Shown: positions 35,361-44,200 of the stretch, piece by piece
How the letters are laid out: each line of letters starts with the position of its first letter
Numbering within the stretch: position 1 is the stretch's first letter
Assembly (NCBI RefSeq): GCF_002553505.1
Contig: NZ_PDCP01000020.1
Coordinates: 36,346 to 100,345, forward strand
DNA: 64,000 bases
Direction: 5' to 3'
Source of the DNA: Mycolicibacterium agri
GTDB taxonomy: Bacteria > Actinomycetota > Actinomycetes > Mycobacteriales > Mycobacteriaceae
Position numbers and translations under genes: made by a program
The notes under the pieces: model-generated
Told to the model about the DNA's origin: nothing
Seen by the model: only the letters and a program-made list of their open reading frames with translations
Databases searched by the model: none

Positions 35361-36388
35361 GGCTCTTTTCGCTCCTCGCGTGCGCTTGGCTCTTTTCGCT
35401 CCTCGCGTGCGCGCGGCTCTTTTCGCTCCTCGCGTGCGCTTGGCTCTTTTCGCTCCTCGCGTGCGCTTGGCTCTTTTCGCTCCTCGCGTCCGCGGTGGCG
35501 TTGGAACCTTTCGCGGCGGCCGTGCCTGCGCAGCCGAACCCATTCGGCCAGCCCCCGTGGATCCCGCCGGGACACCAAGAAGTACCAGCCGAACCGCAAC
35601 CACTCCTGCGGCAACAGCTTTCGCAGGCCCGGCTGCGACAGCAGATACCCTCTGTTGCGGTAGGTGTAGAACCGCTTCGTCGGATTGTCCGGATACTGAG
35701 TATGCATGCGGCCGCCGAGGATCGGTTTGAACTCGTCGGTGCCGCACGGGTGCAAATAGCTTGTGGTCAAACAGGTTCCAAACGGCAGGCCGGAGCGGAC
35801 CAGCCTGCGGTGCAGTTCCACCTCGTCGCCGCGCACGAACAGCCGGATGTCGGGCACGCCGACGGCCTCGATCGTCGACGCGTGAAACAGTGCACCGTTG
35901 AACAGCGACGCGATGCCCGGCAACACGTCCGAAGCCCCGTCGGCGCGTAGTTCGCTGACCAGTCGGCGCCACACCAGTCCGCGGCGCAGCGGGAACGCCA
36001 GCCGGTCGGGGTCGTCGAGGTTGCACACCATCGGGGAAACCTCGGCGAGGCCGTGCTTCTCAGCGCACGCCAACAGCGTGGCCAGAACTTCGCCGTCCTG
36101 CGGGCGGCCGTCGTCGTCGGCCAGCCAGATCCAGTCGGCGCCCAGTGCCAGAGCGTACAGCATGCCCAGCGCGAATCCGCCTGCGCCGCCGAGGTTTCGG
36201 CGCGAGCCGATGTAGGTGGAGGGCACGGGCTGGCCGGCGACCAGGTCGCGCACCCGGTCGTCGTTGTCGTTGTCCACGACGACGATGTGGTCCAACGCGC
36301 GGCTCTGGGTGGTCAGCACACCCAGCGACTTGGTCAACTCGTCGGGGCGTCGGTGGGTGACCAGTACCGCGCACACCGAATCAGTCAT
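35357..36388 (-). CDS. glfT1: Galactofuranosyltransferase GlfT1 with repeat-extended C-terminus
   Basis: Adds the first two galactofuranose residues to the rhamnosyl-GlcNAc linker on decaprenyl phosphate. GT-A fold with LVTHRRPDEL at the N-terminus and the DxD-type motif WLADDDGRPQDG. It has 343 residues, about 40 more than M. tuberculosis GlfT1 (304). The excess is a highly charged tail made of 9-residue units (REERKEPSA) encoded by a 27-bp tandem repeat. The ATG at 36388 overlaps the wzt stop by 8 nt and the stop overlaps wzm by 4 nt, so the three are a coupled operon. Confidence 0.93.
   Translation of the reverse strand: MTDSVCAVLVTHRRPDELTKSLGVLTTQSRALDHIVVVDNDNDDRVRDLVAGQPVPSTYIGSRRNLGGAGGFALGMLYALALGADWIWLADDDGRPQDGEVLATLLACAEKHGLAEVSPMVCNLDDPDRLAFPLRRGLVWRRLVSELRADGASDVLPGIASLFNGALFHASTIEAVGVPDIRLFVRGDEVELHRRLVRSGLPFGTCLTTSYLHPCGTDEFKPILGGRMHTQYPDNPTKRFYTYRNRGYLLSQPGLRKLLPQEWLRFGWYFLVSRRDPRGLAEWVRLRRHGRRERFQRHRGREERKEPSAREERKEPSAREERKEPRAREERKEPSAREERKEP
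35361..35495. repeat. 27-bp tandem repeat, five copies, at the glfT1-wzm junction
   Basis: Five head-to-tail copies of 27 bp (plus strand starts GGCTCTTTTCGCTCCTCGCG) directly before the wzm ATG. Copy 3 (35415-35441) is next to a single variant position and copy 5 differs at its end; the rest are identical. On the coding strand each unit encodes REERKEPSA and contains a Shine-Dalgarno-like GAGGAG. Confidence 0.95.
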
Positions 36389-37208
36389 CGGGCACCGTCG
36401 CAGGCCAGTCGGCGCGATGCTCCTCGAGCACCTCACGCACGTGGCGTGCGGCTTCTTCGCCCTCGTATGCCCGCACGACCTCCTCGATGCCGCCCGTCAT
36501 CTTGATGGTGCCGTGGTCGATCCACATCGCGTTCTTGCACAGCCGGGCCAGGAATTCGTTCGAGTGGCTGGCGAAGACGAGGATGCCGGAGCGCTCGACC
36601 AGGCCCTGCAGCCGCGCCTGGGCCTTCTTCAGAAATTCGGCGTCGACGGCGCCGATGCCCTCGTCGAGCAGCAGGATCTCGGGGTCGATGCTGGTGACGA
36701 CGCCCATCGCCAACCGCACCCGCATGCCCGTCGAATACGTCCGCAGCGGCATCGACAGGTAGTCGCCCAGCTCGGTGAATTCGGCGATCTCGTCCACCTT
36801 GGCCAGCATCTGCTTGCGGGTCTGGCCCAGGAACAGGCCGCGGATGATGATGTTCTCGAAACCGGAGATCTCGGGGTCCATGCCGACGCCGAGATCGAAC
36901 ACCGGCGCCACCCGGCCCGTCACGGTGGCCACCCCGCGGGTCGGCTCGTAGATGCCCGACAGCAGCCGCAGCAGCGTCGACTTGCCCGCGCCGTTGTGCC
37001 CGACGAGGCCGACGCGGTCGCCGAGCTCGAGCTTCATCGTGATGTCGCGCAGCGCCTCGATCACCACGACGTTGGACTCGTTGCGGCCGATCGCGCCGCC
37101 GGCCTTGCCGAGGAAGGCTTTCTTCAGTGAGCGCGACTTCGCGTCGAAGATGGGGAACTCCACCCACGCGTTGCGCGTCTCGATATGCGGTGCCGAAGGG
37201 CGAGTCAC
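36381..37208 (-). CDS. wzt: ABC transporter ATPase Wzt (Rv3781 homologue)
   Basis: Nucleotide-binding subunit of the galactan exporter, 275 residues. Walker A GHNGAGKST at about 70-78, signature YSTGMRVRLAMG, Walker B ILLLDEGIGAVD and a switch His in FASHSNEF. It lacks the long C-terminal carbohydrate-binding domain seen in some O-antigen Wzt proteins, as in other mycobacteria. It lies 16 nt after bpa and overlaps glfT1. Confidence 0.94.
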   Translation of the reverse strand: MTRPSAPHIETRNAWVEFPIFDAKSRSLKKAFLGKAGGAIGRNESNVVVIEALRDITMKLELGDRVGLVGHNGAGKSTLLRLLSGIYEPTRGVATVTGRVAPVFDLGVGMDPEISGFENIIIRGLFLGQTRKQMLAKVDEIAEFTELGDYLSMPLRTYSTGMRVRLAMGVVTSIDPEILLLDEGIGAVDAEFLKKAQARLQGLVERSGILVFASHSNEFLARLCKNAMWIDHGTIKMTGGIEEVVRAYEGEEAARHVREVLEEHRADWPATVPDD

Positions 37209-37224
37209 CCGAAATCCTCGTGAT

Positions 37225-37746
37225 TTACAGGTACTGCCCGGTGCCGCTGGCCGACGGACGTTGGCCGGGACCGCCCATGCCCTGAGGCAGGGCGCCCTGG
37301 CGCATCTGCTCCAGCTGCTGGCGCGCGGCCATCTGCTGGGCGAACAACGCGGTCTGGATGCCGTGGAACAGCCCCTCCAGCCAGCCCACCAACTGCGCCT
37401 GGGCGATCCGCAGCTCCGCGTCGGACGGGACCCCCTCCTCGGTGAACGGCAACGTCAGCCGCTCGAGTTCCTCACGCAGCTCAGGCGCGAGCCCGTCCTC
37501 CAGCTCGGTGATGCTGGTCCTGTGGATCTCGCGCAGCCGGTTGCGGCTGGCGTCGTCCAGCGGTGCGGCCCGCACCTCGTCGAGCAGTTGCTTGATCATG
37601 GTGCCGATCCGCATGACCTTGGCCGGCTGCTCGACGAGATCGGTCAGCGACTTGCTCTGGGACTCCTCCTGCTGCTGCTGCTCGGAGTCGGCCTGTTGTT
37701 CGCGGCCGATGATTTCGATGTTGTCGTCGTCGCTGTTGGTAGTCAT
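37225..37746 (-). CDS. bpa: Bacterial proteasome activator Bpa/PafE
   Basis: ATP-independent ring-shaped activator of the mycobacterial 20S proteasome (Rv3780 homologue). It has 173 residues from the ATG at 37746. A low-complexity Gln/Glu N-terminus (QQADSEQQQQEES) precedes the helical core; the C-terminal GQYL is the motif that docks in the proteasome alpha ring and opens the gate. No stop codon separates it from the upstream Rv3779-like remnant, so a fused product is possible, though the ATG gives the normal Bpa length. Confidence 0.93.
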   Translation of the reverse strand: MTTNSDDDNIEIIGREQQADSEQQQQEESQSKSLTDLVEQPAKVMRIGTMIKQLLDEVRAAPLDDASRNRLREIHRTSITELEDGLAPELREELERLTLPFTEEGVPSDAELRIAQAQLVGWLEGLFHGIQTALFAQQMAARQQLEQMRQGALPQGMGGPGQRPSASGTGQYL

Positions 37747-38275
37747 TGGTCTAGGAAACCCTGTTTTCCCTTCCTTAACCTTGCCCCGCCGTTCATAGGT
37801 ACGGGCTTCGCCGTTGTCGTAGATCTTCTCCCACGATCGTGACTTATCTAGCGACACTAGCCCGTCGGGCATCGCGAACTTCAACACCACCGGGGTGCTG
37901 GTCAGCACATAGCGGATGTTGAATGTCTTCACAGCTTCGGCTATGGAGGGTCGGTGTCGGCGTCGTCGGTCTAGACCCAGAACGCGAAGCGGTAACAGCC
38001 CGGGCCCTGCTGCACAGGGTAGCGGCAGCCACGGCAAACTCGCGGCGGGCGCTGTCACAATCGCGCGAGCAAAGAAGGCCGCCCAGGCGTTCCACGCGGT
38101 GCTCATGGCGCCGAACGGCCCGATCGCCAGCGCGACAACGCCGTCGGCGAGTGTGGGACCGACCGTCACCGCCGCCGCAGCGGGCACGCGAGCAGCGCGG
38201 GCAACTATGGCTTCCAGGGCTACCAGCAGCAACAGAGCCAGTAGCACTCCGAAGCCCAAGCTCGCTGGACTAGTA
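37747..38275 (-). pseudogene. Internally deleted Rv3779-type membrane protein remnant
   Basis: The N-terminal part on the minus strand (about 38275-38050) reads as a membrane segment, GVLLALLLLVALEAIVARAA, followed by DGVVALAIGPFGA, as at the start of the large Rv3779-type polytopic protein. The last about 65 residues (37747-37940) read FNIRYVLTSTPVV, AMPDGLVSLDKSRSWEKIYD and resemble the C-terminus of the same protein. The middle, several hundred residues in a normal copy of about 660, is missing, and the joint (near 37940-38050) is Arg/Pro-rich and out of pattern. Position next to bpa is the same as in M. tuberculosis. Confidence 0.65.
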
Positions 38276-38375
38276 TGGCTGGCCAGGTGACCCGGTCCGG
38301 CACTGCCCACGTGGGGTTGGGCACCCACAATTGCTGTCGGTTTGTGCACTTCACGAACTCTCTAAGGTGGCTGGC

Positions 38376-39572
38376 ATGGCATACGACGTCGCCCGGGTGC
38401 GCGGACTGCACCCGTCTCTGGGCGACGGGTGGGTGCACTTCGACGCTCAGAACGGCATGCTGCTGCCGGACTCCGTGGCCACCACGGTGTCGACGGCGTT
38501 CCGGAACTCGATGACGACGACGGCCGGTGCCCATCCCTCGGCCCGGCGCAGCGTCGGAGTCTTGGAAGCGGCGCGCCAGGCGGTCGCCGACCTGGTCAAC
38601 GCGGACCCGCGCGGTGTCGTCCTCGGCGCCGACCGCGCCATCCTGCTGAATTCGCTGGCCGACGCGTCATCCTCGCGCGTGGGCCTGGGCTATGAAACGG
38701 TTGTCACCCGGCTCGACGACGAGGCAAACATCGCGCCGTGGCTGCGCGCCGCGAATCGCTATGGCGCCAAGGTGAAATGGGCCGAGGTCGACATCGAAAC
38801 CGGCGAGCTGCCGACATGGCAGTGGGAGAACCTGATCACCGAGGCGACGCGTCTGGTGGCCGTCACATCGGCCTCGGCGACGCTGGGCACGGTGACGGAT
38901 CTGCGCGCCGCGACCAAGCTGGTGCATGTCGACGGCGGGTTGGTGATCGTCGATCACTCGGCCGCCGCGCCGTACCGGCTCATCGACATCGACGAGATCG
39001 ACGCCGACGCCGTCGCGGTCAATGCGCTGGCGTGGGGCGGGCCTCCCGTCGGCGCGTTGGTGTTCCGCGATCCGGACCTGATCCGGTCGTTCGGCTCGGT
39101 TGCGTTGAACCCGTATGCGGTTGGGCCCGAGCGGCTCGAGCTCGGCGCGCATCAGTACCCGCTGCTGGCCGGCCTCGTCGCGAGCATCGAATACCTTGCC
39201 TCGCTTGACGAAACAGCGCGCGGGACACGACGCGAACGGCTCGCGCTCTCGATGGAGTCCGCGGCGGCCTACATGTCGCGGCTGTTCGACTACCTGTTGC
39301 TCTCGCTGCGCTCGCTGCCACTGATCATGGTCATCGGCAGGCCCGAGGTCTCCATCCCGGTGCTGAGCTTCGTGGTCAAAGAGGTGCCCGCCGAGCAGGT
39401 GGTGCAGCGGCTGGCCGACAACGGCGTGTTGGCGATCGCGAACGCGAGTTCGCGGGTGCTCGACGTCATCGGCGTCAACGACATCGGCGGCGCCGTCACC
39501 ATCGGCCTCGCGCACTACACGACGACAGCAGAGGTCGACCAGCTGATCCGCACGCTGGCCTCGCTGGGCTAG
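38376..39572 (+). CDS. Class V aminotransferase-like protein without PLP lysine (Rv3778c homologue)
   Basis: Protein of 398 residues with the fold of cysteine desulfurases (VC1184-like subgroup). It starts at ATG 38376 with AAGGTGG upstream. The usual substrate/PLP features partly remain ([18 protein letters not shown]), but at the place of the Schiff-base Lys (SAYKFFGP-type) it reads [11 protein letters not shown], so the Lys is Ala. A desulfurase Cys loop is also absent. It is divergent from the Rv3779 remnant and convergent with the reductase. Activity as an aminotransferase is doubtful. Confidence 0.85.
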   Translation: MAYDVARVRGLHPSLGDGWVHFDAQNGMLLPDSVATTVSTAFRNSMTTTAGAHPSARRSVGVLEAARQAVADLVNADPRGVVLGADRAILLNSLADASSSRVGLGYETVVTRLDDEANIAPWLRAANRYGAKVKWAEVDIETGELPTWQWENLITEATRLVAVTSASATLGTVTDLRAATKLVHVDGGLVIVDHSAAAPYRLIDIDEIDADAVAVNALAWGGPPVGALVFRDPDLIRSFGSVALNPYAVGPERLELGAHQYPLLAGLVASIEYLASLDETARGTRRERLALSMESAAAYMSRLFDYLLLSLRSLPLIMVIGRPEVSIPVLSFVVKEVPAEQVVQRLADNGVLAIANASSRVLDVIGVNDIGGAVTIGLAHYTTTAEVDQLIRTLASLG

Positions 39573-39581
39573 ACGGCGTAT

Positions 39582-40565
39582 CTAATCTGTTACGCGCAGA
39601 AGCACTTTCCCCGACACGTCGCCCGAGTTGAGCAGTTCGTGGGCGGCTGAGGCCTGTTCGATGGGGAACTCCGCGCCGATGATGGGGCGCACCCGGCCGT
39701 CGGCGATCATCGGCCACACGTTGGCGATGACCTCGGAGACGACCTCGCTCTTGCTGTTCGGCCCGTCGACCGGCCGGCCGCGAAGCGCGGTGGCGATCAC
39801 GCCGCCCCGCTTGCCCAGCAGCTTGGCGATGTTCAACTCGGCCTTCGCGCCGCCCTGCATGCCGATGATGACGAGCCGGCCGTCATTGGCGAGCGCATCG
39901 AGATTGCGGTCCAGATAGGCCGCGCCGATGATGTCGAGAATGACGTCGGCGCCGGCGCCGTCGGTCGCCTCCCGCAGCCGCTCGACGAAGTCTTCCTCGC
40001 GGTAGTTGATGAGGATCTCGGCGCCGAGCTCTTCGCAGAGGTCGAGCTTCGCCTTCGAGCCGGCGGTCACGGCGACGCGGGCGTCCAGTGCGCGCGCCAC
40101 CTGGATGGCGTGGGTGCCGATGCCGCTCGCGCCGCCGTGCAGCAGCACCACCTTGCCCGCCGACAGCCCCGCCGTCATCACCAGATTCGACCACACCGTG
40201 CAGGCCACCTCGGGAAGCGCTGCGGCGTGGACCAATTCGACGGTGTCGGGCACGGGCATGACCTGACCGCGCGGCACCGCGACGTATTCGGCGTAACCGC
40301 CGCCCGCTAGCAAAGCGCAGACCGGTTGCCCGATCTGTAAGTCGTCGACAAGTTCACCGACCTCGGCGACGGTGCCGGACACCTCGAGGCCCAGGATTTC
40401 ACTGGCCCCAGGGGGCGGCGGGTATTTGCCTGCGGCCTGGAGCAGGTCGGCGCGGTTGATGCCCGCTGCGGTGACTTTTATCAGTACTTCCCGCTTGTCG
40501 GGACTGATATCGGGAACTTCGTGCCAGGTCAGGCGGTCGGCGGATTCGGCGACGATTGCATGCAT
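39582..40565 (-). CDS. NADPH:quinone oxidoreductase (Rv3777 homologue)
   Basis: Zinc-free MDR-family quinone reductase of 327 residues. It has the GroES-like start (VTAAGINRADLLQAAGKYPP), the nucleotide-binding motif VVLLHGGASGIGTHAIQVA, and DVILDIIGAAYLD. The TP53I3/PIG3-like branch fits best. It is divergent from the MarR gene, from which it is separated by 39 nt. Confidence 0.9.
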   Translation of the reverse strand: MHAIVAESADRLTWHEVPDISPDKREVLIKVTAAGINRADLLQAAGKYPPPPGASEILGLEVSGTVAEVGELVDDLQIGQPVCALLAGGGYAEYVAVPRGQVMPVPDTVELVHAAALPEVACTVWSNLVMTAGLSAGKVVLLHGGASGIGTHAIQVARALDARVAVTAGSKAKLDLCEELGAEILINYREEDFVERLREATDGAGADVILDIIGAAYLDRNLDALANDGRLVIIGMQGGAKAELNIAKLLGKRGGVIATALRGRPVDGPNSKSEVVSEVIANVWPMIADGRVRPIIGAEFPIEQASAAHELLNSGDVSGKVLLRVTD

Positions 40566-40604
40566 TTTGATCAGCCTACTACCTGAGAGAATTGACCCTT
40601 AGCA

Positions 40605-41141
40605 ATGCGCAAGTCGTTTACCATGCCCAGGATGGACGGGATGATTGCTGGGCGTACGGCTGGTGATATGCCTGGCCTTGACATCGCAGAACAGAGGTCG
40701 TGGCAAAACTTCCTCGACTCTGCGCTGCGGATGTACGCGACTTTGAACCGGATGCTGGTCGAGTCGCACGGCCTGACGCTCAATGACGTTCGCCTGCTTG
40801 ACATCCTGGACAAGTCCCCGACCGGCGCGGCCCGCATGGGCGATCTCGCCGAGAACCTGATGTCGCTGCCGAGCCGGGTGACGCGACAGATCCGCCGGTT
40901 GGAGGGGCAGAGCCTGGTACGCCGCGGCGCCAGCCCCGACGACGGCCGGGGGGTTCTGGCCAGCATCACCGACGACGGCCGCGTGCTGGTGCGCCAGGCG
41001 ATGGTCACCTATGGGCAGGGCGTCCGCGAGCACTTCCTCGGCAAGCTGTCGCGGCCCCAGATCGCCGCGATGGGCGAGAACTGCCGTCGCATCAGCGCGG
41101 GCCTGAAAACCGGGTCGGCGGGCCGGATCGGCCGGTTCTGA
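40605..41141 (+). CDS. MarR-family regulator
   Basis: Winged-helix regulator of 178 residues. The core is NRMLVESHGLTLNDVRLLD, LAENLMSLPSRVTRQIRRLE as recognition helix, and SPDDGRGVLASITDDGR as wing. ATG at 40605 is used, but ATGs at 40623, 40632, 40641 and 40668 would also give a complete domain. Divergence from the quinone reductase suggests that it controls this gene and itself in response to quinones or phenolics. Confidence 0.88.
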   Translation: MRKSFTMPRMDGMIAGRTAGDMPGLDIAEQRSWQNFLDSALRMYATLNRMLVESHGLTLNDVRLLDILDKSPTGAARMGDLAENLMSLPSRVTRQIRRLEGQSLVRRGASPDDGRGVLASITDDGRVLVRQAMVTYGQGVREHFLGKLSRPQIAAMGENCRRISAGLKTGSAGRIGRF

Positions 41142-41188
41142 CCTGCTGCGCGCACCGACCCGAAACGGCCCCCGTTAGTCTTGTCGGC

Positions 41189-41275
41189 GGTGGCGTGGCA
41201 GAGCGGCCTAATGCACTCGCCTTGAAAGCGAGAGACGGCTAAAACCGTCCGGGGGTTCAAATCCCTCCGCCACCG
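41189..41275 (+). tRNA. tRNA-Ser(UGA)
   Basis: Acceptor arms GGTGGCG (41189-41195) and CGCCACC (41268-41274), anticodon loop CTTGAAA closed by CTCGC/GCGAG with anticodon TGA, a long variable arm (ACGG/CCGT) as expected for serine, and a GGTTCAAAT T-loop. CCA is not encoded. Confidence 0.97.
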
Positions 41276-41349
41276 CTTTCCGCCGGCAGATCGACCGTCG
41301 GCTGACACTTCGCGGCGGCGGCGCTGAGGCCCTGAGCTACGGTGTTCGC

Positions 41350-42195
41350 ATGTTGGAGCGGCTGAAGCGCTCCGCGCGGGAAAAGCTGCAACGCGCGGTG
41401 GCCGAGGTGGTCGACGCCGAGTTGGCGCGACGGCAGCAGCAGCTCGACGAGCAGCACCGACAGCTGCGGGATGCCCAGGCCGAGAACCGGGCCGTGCTGG
41501 ACCGGCTGGCCGATCGGTTCGCCGAGGCCGACGAGCGGCTGCACCGCCGGCTGTACGACCTCGAACAGATCGCCCGGCGCGACATCCTCAACTCGCAAGA
41601 CATCACCGCGGCCCGAGAGACCGCGGCCTTCGTCCTCGAACACATGCCCAACGCGGCGGTGTTCTGGTATCCGCACGACACCCTTCGGTTCGCCTTGGGG
41701 CTCATCAAAGGTCCGGGCCTGGCGCTGGAATTCGGGGTGGCCACGGGCACGACGCTGAAGATCATCGCCGACGGGGTCGCCGCCGACCGGACCGTGGTCG
41801 GGTTCGATTCCTTCACCGGCCTACCCGAGGCCTGGCGCAGCGGCTTTCCCGTCGGCGAATTCGCGCAGACCGACATCCCGACCGTGGAGGGCGCCGAGAT
41901 CATCGTCGGCCTGTTCGAGGACGAACTGCCGAAGTTCCTGGCGCGCAACGACGAACCGGTGGCGTTCCTGCATGTGGACTGCGACCTGTATTCGTCGAGC
42001 AAGACGGTGCTGGATCTGGTCGGGGATCGGCTGGCCCCGGATGCGGTGCTGGTGTTCGACGAGTTCTTCAACTATCCCGGTTGGCGGCGCCACGAATTCC
42101 GGGCGTGGACCGAGTTCGTCGAGCGCACCGGCCGCACGTTCGAATACCTCGGCTTCACCGGCAACAACGAACAGGTCGTGGTGCGGCTGCACTGA
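41350..42195 (+). CDS. TylF-like class I methyltransferase with coiled-coil N-terminus
   Basis: Probable SAM-dependent O-methyltransferase of 281 residues. Residues about 5-80 are a long Arg/Glu/Gln-rich coiled coil (LARRQQQLDEQHRQLRDAQ). The catalytic part has LALEFGVATGTTLKIIADG as the SAM loop, VVGFDSFTGLPEAW, and the metal/Asp motif HVDCDLYSSSKTVL with LVFDEFFNYPGW, as in macrocin-type methyltransferases. It is convergent with the GlfT2-like gene (22-nt gap). Methylation of a surface glycan or glycolipid is a reasonable guess. Confidence 0.82.
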   Translation: MLERLKRSAREKLQRAVAEVVDAELARRQQQLDEQHRQLRDAQAENRAVLDRLADRFAEADERLHRRLYDLEQIARRDILNSQDITAARETAAFVLEHMPNAAVFWYPHDTLRFALGLIKGPGLALEFGVATGTTLKIIADGVAADRTVVGFDSFTGLPEAWRSGFPVGEFAQTDIPTVEGAEIIVGLFEDELPKFLARNDEPVAFLHVDCDLYSSSKTVLDLVGDRLAPDAVLVFDEFFNYPGWRRHEFRAWTEFVERTGRTFEYLGFTGNNEQVVVRLH

Positions 42196-42217
42196 AGTGC
42201 GGGCGGTTGGGCCTCTG

Positions 42218-44068
42218 TCAGGCGGAGAACAACCGTCCCCAGTTGTCTCGATTGGTCAGCTCGGGAAGCGCGGCACGCCACTTCTCCTGAACGTCAGGCG
42301 CTTCTTTACTCAACTGCCGCAACACCTTTGCGGCGCGCAGCGCCAGCATCTTGAGCTTCTTCTTGTCTCGGCGACGAATCCGCACGCCGGTCTGCGACGC
42401 GTCGGTGACAACAGCGCAGTCGAACAGCGACACATGCCACCACTCGTTGTGCGCGGCGGTGATCGCCACAGGACCGGGAATGGCGCGCCCAAGCCATTGA
42501 TAGATAATGCGTTTGGCCAACACGAGGTTGATGCGGTCCTTGCGCGGCCGATGTCCGATCGGGACGATGCGCGGCACGACGCCGCCGGTCAGCTCGTCGA
42601 TCTTCACCGCCGGATGCACCTTGGTTTCGGGGAACTCGGACCGCTCGGCGCGGATCGCCGCCAGCGCGGCGGGACCGCCGTCGTGCAACACCTCGGGACC
42701 TTTGAGGAAGTCCTCGATACCGCGAATCATGGTGTAGGCCAAGCCATACTGCATCGCCACAAGGCACTCGGTGATCTCGCGGGCCAGCCACCTGCTGGTC
42801 GTCTTGCCGTCGATGTTGCCGTGTGCGGCGTAGGTGATCAGGGCGTTGCGCACGCTGAAGTACCGGATGAACTCGTCGCGGTCCTTCCAGTGGAAGTCGG
42901 CATGCCACACACCCGCGTTCGGCAGCGTCGTGGTGGGAAAGCCCGCTTCCGCCGCGCGCAGACCGTATTCGATGTCGTCCCACTGGAAGAACATCGGGAT
43001 GGGCAGACCGATCGCGGAGATGACCTCCGACGGGATCAGGCACGACCACCACGCGTTGTACTCGGCGTCGACGCGTTGATCCTGGCGGTGCTTGAGCATG
43101 TTCGCGTTGTGCAACGCGTTCGGTGCCCACCGGCCCGCCCGCAGCCGATGCATTTCCGTCTGTTCGGCGCTGACGTGCAGCTGCTTGGTGTTCTTCAGGT
43201 ACAGCATCTGCGCGCCGACGATCGTCGGGTGCGGCGTCAGGTTGGCAAAAGCATTGAGCCGCAACACCGTGTCCGGCTCAAGCAGAATGTCGTCGTCCAT
43301 CAGGATGACGTTGGCGTGGTCGGAGATGCCGGAGATCTCGTAGAGGCCGCGCGCGAAACCGCCTGCGCCGCCGAGGTTGTCCTGCCGCAGGTACACCAGT
43401 TTGTCGCCGAGTTGCGCGGCGACGTCGCGGAACAGCTGACGCGTCTCGACGGCATCGTTACCCTGGTCGGCGACATATATCGCGTCGATGCCGGCCAGCA
43501 GGCTTTTGTCGCCTGCGATCGTCGCCAGGTTCGTCGCGCAGTCGTCGGCGCGGTTGAACGTGCAGATGGCGATCGCGGCGGGCCGGATCTTCTCGGGTCC
43601 CGGCACCATCCACTCCAGGTCGGTGACCCGCAGCGGGCCGCCCACCGCGCGGCACTCCATCCACAGGGCACCGCCGTCGACGAATTCGTTGAGCCGAGCC
43701 GACAGCACCGCGGTTCCGGTGCCGTCGACCTCGGTGCTGGTGACGGTGCGTTCGGTACCGCCTGCGTCGGATGCGCGCAAGAGAACCGTGGCGGGCCCTG
43801 CCGCGTCGAACACCAGCTTCAGCTGGATCTCGGGCGCGGTGGTCCAGCGCTGGAAGTAGCTGGCAGGCAAGCGGCCGAAGTAGGTGTTGGTGTCGACGGT
43901 CGCACCCTTTTCCAGATGCAGGGCGTTGCGTTCGCGGTGGGCCTTGCCCCTGACGATGCGGGCGTACATCTCGTCGGGCACCTGGGCGCTCGGCCCGGTG
44001 AACAGGCCACGCGCCACTACCAGCCGCTCGGGGGCGGCGTGCTCGATGAGCGCCCCGCGCTCGGTCAT
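42218..44068 (-). CDS. GlfT2-type galactofuranosyltransferase paralogue
   Basis: Glycosyltransferase of 616 residues with the GlfT2 architecture: N-terminal beta-sandwich (TYFGRLPASYFQRWTT), GT-A core with ICTFNRADDCATN, NLGGAGGFARGL and DDD at 258-260 (VILMDDDILLEPD), catalytic region FQWDDIEYGLRAAE and VWHADFHWKD, and a helical C-terminus (AHNEWWHVSLFD). The true glfT2 of mycobacteria lies upstream of fbpA (Rv3808c position), outside this window, and the sequence here differs much from it, so this is likely a second copy. It may extend a different galactofuran chain. Confidence 0.8.
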   Translation of the reverse strand: MTERGALIEHAAPERLVVARGLFTGPSAQVPDEMYARIVRGKAHRERNALHLEKGATVDTNTYFGRLPASYFQRWTTAPEIQLKLVFDAAGPATVLLRASDAGGTERTVTSTEVDGTGTAVLSARLNEFVDGGALWMECRAVGGPLRVTDLEWMVPGPEKIRPAAIAICTFNRADDCATNLATIAGDKSLLAGIDAIYVADQGNDAVETRQLFRDVAAQLGDKLVYLRQDNLGGAGGFARGLYEISGISDHANVILMDDDILLEPDTVLRLNAFANLTPHPTIVGAQMLYLKNTKQLHVSAEQTEMHRLRAGRWAPNALHNANMLKHRQDQRVDAEYNAWWSCLIPSEVISAIGLPIPMFFQWDDIEYGLRAAEAGFPTTTLPNAGVWHADFHWKDRDEFIRYFSVRNALITYAAHGNIDGKTTSRWLAREITECLVAMQYGLAYTMIRGIEDFLKGPEVLHDGGPAALAAIRAERSEFPETKVHPAVKIDELTGGVVPRIVPIGHRPRKDRINLVLAKRIIYQWLGRAIPGPVAITAAHNEWWHVSLFDCAVVTDASQTGVRIRRRDKKKLKMLALRAAKVLRQLSKEAPDVQEKWRAALPELTNRDNWGRLFSA

Positions 44069-44200
44069 GCTGCTCCTACACCGTGAAATTCCAGGTGAGC
44101 CACTCAGCTCTTGCCAAGGTCCCCGGGGGAGCGTAACAAGCTGCCGTTCGAAGACAAGTTGGCCGCGCGCAGGTCAGAGGCACTTGTTTGAATCCGCTGT

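Noticed and set aside
35361..35495. Repeat array considered as CRISPR
   Set aside because: The copies are directly joined without unique spacers, they are in frame with glfT1, and no cas gene is near.
41189..41275. tRNA-Ser as an attachment site for an integrated element
   Set aside because: No integrase and no partial tRNA duplicate were found on either side within the window.
41009..41308. Minus-strand open frame across the tRNA-Ser(UGA)
   Set aside because: It runs through a complete tRNA gene and the end of the MarR gene; no protein motif.
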